From Solen grandis (taxonomy: Eukaryota; Mollusca; Bivalvia; Adapedonta; Solenidae): DNA of 64,000 nucleotides. This document shows positions 56,287-64,000 of this stretch, piece after piece (the first letter of the stretch is position 1; each line of letters begins with the position of its first letter). Location of the stretch: positions 1-64,000 of the forward strand of contig CM037779.1 in NCBI GenBank assembly GCA_021229015.1, given 5' to 3'. The position numbers were made by a program, and so were the translations under genes. The notes under the pieces are model-generated. The model did no database searches, had not been told where the DNA came from, and saw only the letters and a list, made by a program, of their open reading frames with translations.

Positions 56287-58293
56287 TACCCTAGTTGTCG
56301 GGGTTTTATATTGGTTGGTCGAAACTGTAAGCCAAACAAAATTGACAAATCGGGCGAAATTTCACTTTCTTATGTCTACAATTATGCGTTTCGCTGGCAA
56401 AAGTCGAATAGTGTTTTGTCTCCTATTCGACACAAGTTTTTCCTCCAAAGCATATTCTACAGTTTTATTTTTAAAGCCAGAAAAACGGAACTAAAATTTA
56501 AATTCCCGTGTATGATGTTTTGTATTTTAAATTTAAGCTTTTAAACGGGGTCAATTTCTTGGCGAAAACGGGGCCCCTCACGAGGGTCGGGCGGTTACTT
56601 GCGTGTATCCCGGCAGGGCGTGGTAGCTAGGATACAGCCACACAGGGCCCCACGGGGCCCCTCGCCCCTTTTATCGGGGGGATCACAGAATTAGCGAAAT
56701 CCCCGCCCACCTAAAACAACGTAAAAACGTAACGTCAGCAAAACATATTCACTGACAGATCTCCCATGTACTGATGTAATTTATTTTCCCCCGTTACCAC
56801 GGTGAGATATAAATTTTTGGGTCACTCAAATTTTCATTTAAAAATGCCCCTTTTTAACATTAGAGATAGAGAAAGGATATTTAAATTTATTTTGGGGTTT
56901 TGGGAAAATACGTATCGATAAATTTTGATTTTTTCACGGGGGTAAAAGGGGGACGGGAATAGTGAAAATTATTTTCATTTTGAGTTTAAAAAATTTTTCC
57001 CGCATTCACTAAAAAAAAAAAATTTTTTTAAAAGCTTAAAAACCCATTTAGATTCACACTCTTTTTAAATAAAAAAATAGTTCCGTCACGTCTTTTCCCC
57101 TTGACACTGTAAAATAGGATTTTATTCACTGATATTAAACAGTATTTCATCAGTTAGCAAAAATTTCTAACACGACTTGCATCTTTATCTTCATACAGAA
57201 AAAAGGGAAAAAAAATTTGGGGGGTAAATTCGCAAAAACGCACTGGAACCCGCGTTTTCGGGGAAGCTTTAATAATATCTATTCCCTTAAAAATTTCCCC
57301 CCCCTAAAAAGCAGTTATGAATGAAGTAAACACGTAGAAAAAAATAAAACCTATTTTAAAAAAATATCGTTGTCTGCATCGTAAAAGGGGTAAATTTTCC
57401 TCCGGTGCTCATTGTGAGTTAGGGGGTAGTAATGACACATGGAGAGTTGTTGATAGACAAAATGACGTTTATCGTTTTTAAAAAAAAATATGTCATTCAA
57501 TCGCTACATTCCGGAGAAAAAAAAAGGGTTTTAAAACCCACAAATTTGTTTAAAAAAAATTTAAAACCCAAACAAAGGAAGTCTGAGTTCTTTATCAACC
57601 CCATCGAAGGGGAAAAAAAGGCGACTTAGTGAAGGGGACTAACCTTAAAACATTCCAAGATAAAGCTGGAGATTCTATACGCCCAAAAAACATCTGCGTC
57701 AAATTCTCTTGTAGCAAAATTCCGGGTCCCCCGTGACTTTTCGCGTGACATTACACATGGTCTCCAGAAACCCCCGAATTTTAATCAAGTTGATATCACA
57801 ATGAAAAACATCCCAAATTTAAGAGAAAGCAAAAAATCATTCACAATGTTTGCTGGGCCCAAAATCACGGTGGCACAATTTAAATGTAAACATATAAACA
57901 AAATGAAATAAACACATGTGTTGAACCGTTCCTCTTTTGAAATTTGTGGGTTTAAAACTTTTGCTTTAATGGTTTGGGTCATCAAAGTGTGTGTAATACA
58001 CATTTATAGTTTTTCTAGCTTTTCATTTTGAACATCGATTTGTTCATTGGTTAAAAATTAATTTTAAGAGACCAAAAAAAAAACGTTACAAAAAAATATA
58101 TTTAATTTTAAAAAAAATGTGCCATTTTTTTTACTTTTTTATTTTTTTCTCAGCTACATTTACGGGGGGGGGTAAAACGATCGGCAAAAAAAGAGGGAAG
58201 TTTTTTCGGTTTTTAAAGTTGCTACGCTTAATAAATGAATCCGAAAAATATTTTGGGAAAAAAGTGTTTGAATCGAAATAATTTTTGGGCTCT
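56287..58293. other. Intronic DNA with degraded consensus and a GC-rich patch
   Basis: Homopolymer runs of A, T, C and G become very frequent from about 56,550. A GC-rich patch at 56,560-56,690 contains GGGGCCCCTC twice and a GTGTATCC/GGATACA inverted pair in otherwise AT-rich DNA. An exon-like segment on the minus strand (57,736 to 57,644, between AG and GTTAGT) has no stop in one frame and a GRI-like phrase in another, but I cannot assign it. Short ORFs elsewhere appear to be noise. Confidence 0.4.
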
Positions 58294-58433
58294 ACCCGGG
58301 GCGTTGTTGTTTATTTTCACACAGGTTTGTGTTCAGGTACGTAATTATATCATCGGGCTTCGCCCCTCGTGATATAATTTAAATTTGCACCCGAACTCCA
58401 AACCTGTGTGTAAATAAACAAAAACGCACCGGT
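58294..58433. mobile_element. Foldback (MITE-like) element, about 140 bp
   Basis: Left arm words GCGTTGTTGTTTATTTTC, ACACAGGTTTG and AATTATATCAT reappear as inverse complements AAATAAACAAAAACGC, CAAACCTGTGTGT and GTGATATAATT on the right. The centre is GGGCTTCGCCCC. Arms are about 60 bp with roughly a dozen differences. The outermost CCGGGGCG / CGCACCGG pair extends it to 58,294-58,433. It encodes nothing. It lies in an intron just downstream (minus strand) of a reductase exon. Confidence 0.7.
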
Positions 58434-58707
58434 TTGAGGGCAGATTATTTCTTAAATTTATGCTAAGTATGCCCCCTGTATATGTAATTATATTTCTACT
58501 CAAAAAAAAATTAATAGTTTTTTTTTTTAATGTTCGTTAGTAGTATGTATGTTAAAAGACGCTTTTACTACTTTCGTTTCTAAAAACAGAAAAAAAATTA
58601 AAATTGTTGATAGACTTCCAAAGGTAGTAAAAGAGAGTACAAATCCCCGATTTTATTTCCTTTAGGAATGAAAAGAGACCAAAAATACTGGGGAAAAAGT
58701 GGCGTAC
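58434..58707. other. Intronic DNA, nothing recognised
   Basis: AT-rich with long A and T runs. It begins (minus strand) with the donor of the exon at 58,708-58,864. Confidence 0.4.
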
Positions 58708-58864
58708 GTTGTCAAGGTAACAGTCGAGGGGCCCTGGTGCGCAGTGTTCAAGCCTTCGCCACCTCAGGTTCTTGTGTTGAAGGCAAAGCCCCAAAACCCA
58801 GGTCAAACCCGTTTTGCCAATCACTTTTCTGTTACTGCCGCAGAAACCCATGATTTTTTCAGCC
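58708..58864 (-). CDS. Internal exon of the prostaglandin reductase 1-like gene (cofactor-binding region)
   Basis: On the minus strand the exon follows TTTATTTCTTAG and ends before GTACGC. The start encodes GC(K)IMGFCGSN, the second strand of the Rossmann fold where family members read G-C-K-V-x-G-x-x-G-S. The end encodes EHCAPGPLDCYLDN, matching A-P-x-G-x-D-C-Y-F-D-N, directly before the V-G-G of the next exon. The length of 157 bases fits a family exon of about 159. The middle shifts frame at least twice (after KVIG and after GFDLGFGA), and the first codons contain an A-run where Cys is expected. The errors resemble the homopolymer and indel noise of the surrounding 6 kb, so consensus error is more likely than gene death, though a pseudogene is not excluded. 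Confidence 0.65.
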
Positions 58865-60833
58865 CTAAGAAATAAACATTTTCCATTAAATTTTACATTT
58901 ATGTATTATATTCTTGCATATGCTTCAAACAGAAAAATAAATATTTGAAAAAAAAAAATATTTTCTCTTCTGGGAACAAATAAAAAGGGCATATAGGGAG
59001 TCGCTGAAATGTCTAGACAAAATGGGGAAAAAAAACTAGAATAAACATTTAAAAACTCATTTTTTAAAAAATACTGCTTAAGCAACGTCCATGTTGAATT
59101 TTTTAGCCTTTGAGTGTTTTTTAAATTTTAAAAAATTTTCGTTTTATTTTTTTTTTTTTTTTTAAAATTTCGCAACAAAAGGGGTAAAAATGTATTCCTT
59201 TTAAATTTAAATTTGACACTTCACATTTCATTTCAGTAACTTAAAAAATTTTTTTTGGGCCCACCCCTGTCATATGCCTCTACTTGTATGAAACTAAGTC
59301 AAGTTCTGCAGCCCAAAGAAATTTTTTTTATATATTTCAACTTATTTTAATGTTAAAAAAGTAGTTCCGCCCCAATTGTTTTGGGAAAGATCCAGGAAGC
59401 TGTGGTCTCTTTAGGGTTTTTTAAAAATGCTGTCCACCCCCATGATGCAGTTACCCTAAATAAAAATACGGCTCTTTTTTGTATATGCACTAAATGGAAC
59501 CAATTATGCGAAAATTTACCCCTTTTTTTAAAAAAGTATTTTTTTTAATGGTTAAAGCTATACATTGAAATTTTTTCTTGGATTTGTAAATTCTTTTTTA
59601 AATTTTCAAAAAGAAAATCCAAGAATGTTACCCCTTAAATATTTTTTTTTTTAGAATATAACCATTACGTAATTGCCCCACAAAAAAAAAAAAAAATAAG
59701 CCCCTTCCCCCTTTAGCCCCAAAGAGAACCGGGGAAAGAGAGACCGGGGGAAAGGTCTCCCAATTCCGGGGAGACGGCCACCGGACCTCGGGGGACAAGG
59801 GGGGGTGTCCGCCACCCAGGAAACCACTGACATAGCTGCCCCCCCGGATAAGGGCCCCCGACCCACTGGAAAAAAACCTATAAAAGGGTCAAAAGGCCAT
59901 ACAAGGTGAAGCAAAAAAACACTTGTTTGAATATCGACGGACAAAAAGTCCTGGAGAAAAATAAAATACAGACACAATAAAAAAAACCCCTTTTTTTTGA
60001 TAGATAGTCTATTTTTTTAAATGAAATTATTTTGCGCTATATCCAATGTTTTTTTTTTTTTTCTCTTTTTTTTATTTCGATGGACATATCAAAATATTTT
60101 TGACAAAAACAAAATATGAACATTTTATCTCGTTAAAAAACTATGTTTTGTTATCGAACAATAATCCGGTACTTTTCTTATTTTTTAAAAAAAGACTAAT
60201 TTTTTAAAAACAGCGCCTTTTTTTCTCTGTGTATCCGTGTTTTAAAACATATCGTAGATGAAAGACTTCATGCAATTATTTCCATACGAAGGGGCAAAAA
60301 TTTTGTGACATACCTATACTTTTAAAACATTATAATGGGATTAACCCCATAAAATTCATGTCAAACATTTAAAAATGAAACAATTTTGAAGGGGATTAAA
60401 CAATGATTTTTTTTTTCTCTACAGGTGTATAGAATTTGAGCAACAACATTGTACGGGAAAATAGGTGCCCGATCCTCAGGAGCTGTCTGTCTGGGTTTTA
60501 AAGTAAAATGTTAATTTGATTTTCACATGATTTTTTTTTAGCTGTTGTTTTTTTTTTAAACTTTTTTTTCATAAAAAAAGAAGTGTGAAAAATCAAGAGA
60601 TTATTAGAAAGTATCTAACAAATTTTCCTGCATGGGTCAACTATTTTTTTAAGTATACATCCCATGGTAAAATTTTGTTTCTACAAAATTTTTTTTTGCG
60701 CTAATCTTTACAAAAAACAACAACAAAAAAAAAAAAAGGGATGATCTAGAAATATGGGAATTTTCACAAAAAAAAAAATTTTAAATGCAAAAAAAAATCT
60801 GAAAGTTTAAACAGCAAAACATTGTCTAAAGAC
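58865..60833. other. Intronic DNA, noisy consensus
   Basis: Long A and T runs throughout. A GC-rich stretch at 59,700-59,880 has a minus-strand open frame (GGAAMSVVSWV) but no clear splice pattern or family match. The reductase exon with the G-A-V-G-S motif of the cofactor loop is expected in this interval and could not be identified. Confidence 0.35.
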
Positions 60834-60889
60834 CTGGCAATCTGGTTCCAATCATTGTGTCCCCAACCCCTCATCGTCCCCGGAAAATT
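60834..60889 (-). CDS. Candidate early exon of the reductase gene
   Basis: On the minus strand TTTTTAATTCTAG is followed by a 56-base segment ending CCAG before GTCTTT. One frame gives VGDTMIGTRLP, which resembles the family segment E-G-D-x-M-I-G-T-Q-V-A that follows the conserved P-Y-M-R. An extra G in AGGGG is needed to explain the frame of the first codons (NFPGTMR). It is in the right order and strand relative to the other two exons. Short length and one frame break make this tentative. Confidence 0.4.
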
Positions 60890-61875
60890 CTAGAATTAAA
60901 AATTAACTCAAAAAAATTTTTGCGATACATTATTTTTTTGTAACTGGTTGTTTGTTGGGTTACAGATGATAAAATAAAAAAAAAATGAAAAAAAAAATTA
61001 AAACCCGGACTTCCCCCTTTTTTTTGCAAAAGTCCGTGTTTCCCCGCTAATAAAAAACTCGGCCCCAAGGGAAAAAGGCTATTCCGTAAGTCACTGGGAA
61101 ATCGAAGGAAATAAGAATCTTTTTCCCCCCAAAACAAGTGTTTGCGGTACCACGGATGCATTTTCCCGGGATTAAGTGAGTGATGTGACCAGTCTTGCCC
61201 GGCAAACGAAAAAAGAAACCCAAAAAAATTTGGTTTTTATAATTATAAATAAAGATTCATACGTTTTTTTTTAAAAGTATTGTCTGTCACGGTTTTGGGA
61301 AACCAAACATTTTTTTTAAAAACCCGGAAAGGTTGCATTGAGTGGCCCAAAGCGTTTAAAACAGGGGAAATTATAGCGTAAAACCCACAGAAATTTTTAA
61401 AAACAAATTCTTAGTTATTGAAAAACTAAAAATTGCTTTTCAGTTATTTGGAAATTTTGTCTAAAATGCAAAAGATATTGCTGTGCTGTAAACAAATTAC
61501 CAAACCACACCGATAGTTTTTTCTGACACGGGGAACTGTCCAAACTTCCTTTGTGTAGAGTCAAAAACAAAAGAGATTCCCCGTTTTCCCCTTTTTTTAA
61601 AGGGGGTTGGTGGGATCAAACCCCCAGGGGGGGTTTCTCTATCAACTCACCTCAAGGACCCGGTACAGTGTGTCAAGAGATTTTGCATTCATAAAGAAAA
61701 GAAAAAAACATAGTTGCAAAGCTCAAAAAGTTCCAAAATGTGTTTAAAGAATCTAGAAATAAGTAGGAAAAATGAAAAAAAACACAAACTTGTGCCCCTT
61801 GACATTTGGTAAATGTAATGTATTCGCTCTGCCCCATAAACCTTTTTTCTGGTACTTAACAAACGGTGTGGTGTT
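60890..61875. other. Noisy intronic or upstream DNA
   Basis: First exons of the reductase would be expected here or further right, but none is recognised. A minus-strand stretch ending GGGTCCTTGAG before a good GTGAGT donor at 61,645-61,650 is exon-like, with no family match. The long minus frame at 61,161-60,871 runs through homopolymers. Confidence 0.35.
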
Positions 61876-61976
61876 ATATATATATATTTATATTATAAAT
61901 ATATTATATATATATAATAATATTTAATATATATATATATATAATGTGGTGTTGTGGTGTGTGTGTGTGTGTGTGC
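61876..61976. repeat. TA microsatellite followed by GT microsatellite
   Basis: (TA)n, interrupted, runs at 61,876-61,944 and then (GT)n at 61,945-61,976. The reading frame starting at 61,954 is an artefact of the GT tract. Confidence 0.85.
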
Positions 61977-62171
61977 AGACTCGGGAAAAAACATGATTAA
62001 AATACACAAAATTAAAAAAATGTATCCTCGTGTCAAATTTTTTAAAAATTTTAACATAAATATATGGACTCATTTTACGAAATATAACAGAGCCCCTTCC
62101 TGTTTTTTCAGTTGGGGACTAAAAATGTTATTTTTGAGGGCCCGACAAGGTTTTTTTTAGGTTTTTGAAGA
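61977..62171. other. Unassigned AT-rich DNA
   Basis: Short AT-rich stretch with homopolymer runs and no recognised feature. Confidence 0.4.
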
Positions 62172-62236
62172 CTATCCCTGAGACGATTAGTCTACCATAT
62201 TGCAGTATAACATCGTAGACTTGTGACATAATACAA
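62172..62236 (-). mobile_element. SINE family 2, internal fragment
   Basis: GAGACGATTAGTCTACC, GCAGTATAACATCGTAGAC and TTGTGACATAAT align with GAGACAGATTAGTGTTGCC, GCAGTATCACGCGTAGAC and GGTCACATTAT of the SINE at 52,999-53,283, in the same orientation. Ends are missing. Confidence 0.6.
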
Positions 62237-62269
62237 TGTATTGAACTGAATTAAAGAGCTACTTTGTCC

Positions 62270-62560
62270 TTTTGAAATTGTTTCTCAATGTGACAATGTA
62301 TTCCAGTGAATATCTTTAAAACTTTTTAAGCATTGACCTGAACAAAAACCCTAACTAAAGTCGAAAAAGGGGCACAGCTGTGCCAAAAAATAAATTTAAG
62401 GGTTACTTGCCCTTTTGGAATGTATATTTTCCCCCTTTCTTGACAGTGTATGAAAAAACTTTATCAACCCAGAAAACTCAAGTCGAAAAGGGGCAAATCC
62501 TTGCCAATATGGAGTTTTAGGTTACCTGCCCCTCGAAAGGGTTTATTTTAAGATAGTAAT
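62270..62560 (+). repeat. Tandem repeat with 'AGTCGAAAAGGGGCA', two units
   Basis: Two units about 130 bp apart share GACAATGTAT.../GACAGTGTAT, AACTTTTTAAGC/AACTTTATCAA, AAGTCGAAAAAGGGGCA/AAGTCGAAAAGGGGCA, TGCCA and GGGTTACTTGCCC/GGTTACCTGCCCC. This is a common mollusc repeat type. It encodes nothing recognisable. Confidence 0.6.
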
Positions 62561-63220
62561 CAAGTGTGAATGTGTGACATTTTCAGAGAAATAACTTTAT
62601 AACTAATAAACCAACGCCTTCACCGGCGAGAGGAAAACGTTGATAAATCTGATGTTAAAATGTAATTCGAAGATAAACAAGATAGATGTGTTTCGAAAAA
62701 AAAATCTATGACCCCGTCTGAACAGTCAGATGTCAAATAATTGAATGCCAATTGAATGCTATTCATGAGTGGAGTAAGTATGTCAAATATATAGACCCCC
62801 ATATAGTTTATGAAGTAATGCCTCAAGACAAAAAAATCATTAACAAAATATGTTACAGGATGTGACAAATGCCCCCGAAGTGCAGATTCATGGTTTTGTG
62901 AAACATTTCCCGACATTTCTTTTGACTTTTCCTTGACATTTTCAACAATGAAATCACTACATCATTATGCATGTATGAAATACACAATAGCTAAGAATCA
63001 CATGCATAATTGAACCCTACCGGTCGTGAATATTTTGATTATTTCCATTACCATAGCAACCAGTATTTTTATTCAAGAAAAATATCAAAGTGAGGTGCAA
63101 AATCTCCATATTGCCATCATATACCAAGTTCACTGAGCTAGCTTATAATATGGGGTAAAGTTAACACAGCATCCCAATTTCTGGAACAGCCGGACGGAGG
63201 CAAACCAATGCACAATCAGG
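62561..63220. other. Unassigned DNA
   Basis: The minus-strand open frame at 62,916-62,620 has no family match and no clear splice sites. TTACCATAGCAACCAG near 63,048 resembles the repeat motif at 22.31 kb, suggesting an old copy of that interspersed repeat. Nothing else is recognised. Confidence 0.35.
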
Positions 63221-63520
63221 GCTTATGATAATTGACCTCTTAGTGTGACCATGACCTTTCAGCTATGAATCAGGGTATTGTACACAACACATTGTATCAT
63301 TACGGTGCACATTAATGAAGAAAAAAAATTGAGGAGTGACAAACATATGGATCAGACACAAAAACAAACCTTTGAACTCTAAGTGTGACCTTGACCTTGG
63401 AGCTTCAGACATGGGATTGTGCGACACATTGTCTCATGATGGTGACAATTTTTGCCTGTAATTCAAAAAGCCATCAAGGAATGGAGCAGACACAAAAATA
63501 GACTCCATTATTGACCTTTG
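63221..63520 (+). repeat. Tandem repeat of 'GTGTGACCTTGACC' type, left part
   Basis: Units of about 140-150 bp begin near 63,228, 63,370 and 63,510. They carry AGTGTGACC(T/A)TGACCTT, GGAGCTTCAGACATGGGATT, GTGCGACACATTGTCTCAT, GGTGACAA and GGAGCAGACACAAAAA. The array is interrupted by a SINE and resumes at 63,788. Confidence 0.75.
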
Positions 63521-63787
63521 GTGTTGATGTTGATGTTGATGTTGATGTATTGGGGTTTACCGTCGCTGCGATAGTATTTCAATCATATAGCGACGTCCAG
63601 CTAATTACAGGTGGAAGAAGACCCCGAGTACACAGAGGTACCCAGGTAGAACCACCGACCTACCGCAAGCCAGCTGGAAGGCTTCCTCACATGAAAAATC
63701 CGAAGTCCCTACCGGGATTCGAACCCACAGCGGTGAGGGGCTGAGAGATTTGTAGTCCACGACTGTAACCGCTCGGCCACGGCGGCC
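63521..63787 (-). mobile_element. tRNA-derived SINE, family 1, full length, minus strand
   Basis: On the minus strand it begins GCCGTGGCCGAGCGGTTAC (A box), has GGGTTCGAATCCCGG (B box near 63,713-63,727), and ends ATACATCAACATCAACATC. It is nearly the same as the plus-strand copy at 50,310-50,558 but differs in the terminal repeat (ATCAAC versus AACAAC). CCTTTG at 63,515-63,520 and 63,788-63,793 flanks it as a likely target-site duplication inside the tandem repeat, so the insertion is younger than the array. Confidence 0.85.
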
Positions 63788-64000
63788 CCTTTGAACTTTA
63801 AAGTGTGACCGACCTTGTTGTTGGAGCTACAGACCTGGAGAATGCGCGCAACACATTGTCTTAAGGTTGTGGACATTTCTGCCAAGTAATTTCAAAATTT
63901 ATCAAGGAATATCAGAGTTATGGAGCAGATACAAAAAAAGACCCAATTTTTGAACTCAAAGTCTGATCCTGACACATCGTCTTATAATGGTGAACATTTC
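63788..64000 (+). repeat. Tandem repeat of 'GTGTGACCTTGACC' type, right part
   Basis: The array resumes after the SINE with CCTTTGAACTTTAAAGTGTG and GGAGCTACAGACCTGGAG. A further unit starts near 63,950 and runs off the window. The last unit is disturbed (GTCTGATCCTGACACATCG). Confidence 0.7.

Noticed and set aside
56560..56690. GC-rich patch as a structured RNA or promoter
   Set aside because: The inverted pairs are short and the area is full of homopolymer artefacts; no family is recognised.
57644..57736. Exon of the reductase gene (VGG / GRI region) on the minus strand
   Set aside because: Splice-like borders and a GRI phrase are present, but the frame that is fully open does not match the family and the matching frame covers only a few residues.
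61651..61700. Exon ending GGGTCCTTGAG before GTGAGT on the minus strand
   Set aside because: The donor is good, but no acceptor or family match could be found in the noisy sequence.

Overview
The window reads as intergenic and intronic DNA of a mollusc, most probably a bivalve. It is AT-rich and dominated by nested, tandemly structured repeats. It carries two tRNA-headed SINE families, mollusc-type AGGTCA and 'GGGGCA' tandem repeats, and an interspersed repeat with a GGCCATGATGGCC head. It also has minus-strand exons of an ordinary animal gene of the prostaglandin reductase 1 type. There are no bacterial features, rRNA genes or CRISPR arrays.

Positions 1 to about 49,998 are almost entirely one superfamily of non-autonomous mobile elements, apart from a 2.4-kb island at 18.6-21.1 kb and three unrelated repeats at 21.4-24.7 kb. 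I resolve lineages A to F by sequence. Each has a head (T-rich, CTTCC..., then 'GTTGCAAT..CCTAGGAC'), a core of tandem units of about 450 bp, and, where preserved, termini. The termini are a 5' hairpin with outer arm AGGACTTTCTGC or AGGGCTTTCTGC, and a 3' end where the complementary GCAGAAAGTCCT or GCAGAAAGCCCT is followed by a short stem-loop and CTAG. All junctions lie next to TT, usually in (ATT)n. This is the architecture of Helentron-derived non-autonomous rolling-circle elements (HINE / DINE-1 / bivalve 'pearl' type). Every unit carries clusters of the CRE palindrome TGACGTCA, often fused into 18-bp perfect palindromes. Elements are inserted into one another, make recurrent composites (B followed by A), and leave an array of five orphan 5' hairpins at 43.47-43.74 kb. 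No Rep/helicase gene is present, so the autonomous partner must lie elsewhere. The short ORFs that recur in the units are not conserved in frame between lineages and I do not regard them as genes.

A 100-N gap (50,001-50,100) separates this block from the right part. That part holds a full SINE, a decayed ULP1-type protease plus PHD-finger transposon gene (50.56-51.18 kb), a second SINE family, a 45-bp minisatellite, a foldback element, microsatellites, and recognisable minus-strand exons of a prostaglandin reductase 1-like oxidoreductase (54.17-54.28 and 58.71-58.86 kb; a weaker one at 60.83-60.89 kb). The right edge is another tandem repeat interrupted by a minus-strand copy of the first SINE.

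Parts of the consensus look unpolished. The first 8.4 kb (worst in the first 2.4 kb) and about 56.5-62.6 kb are full of homopolymer expansions and single-base indels, and these also break the frames of the reductase exons. Frame breaks there are weak evidence of gene death.
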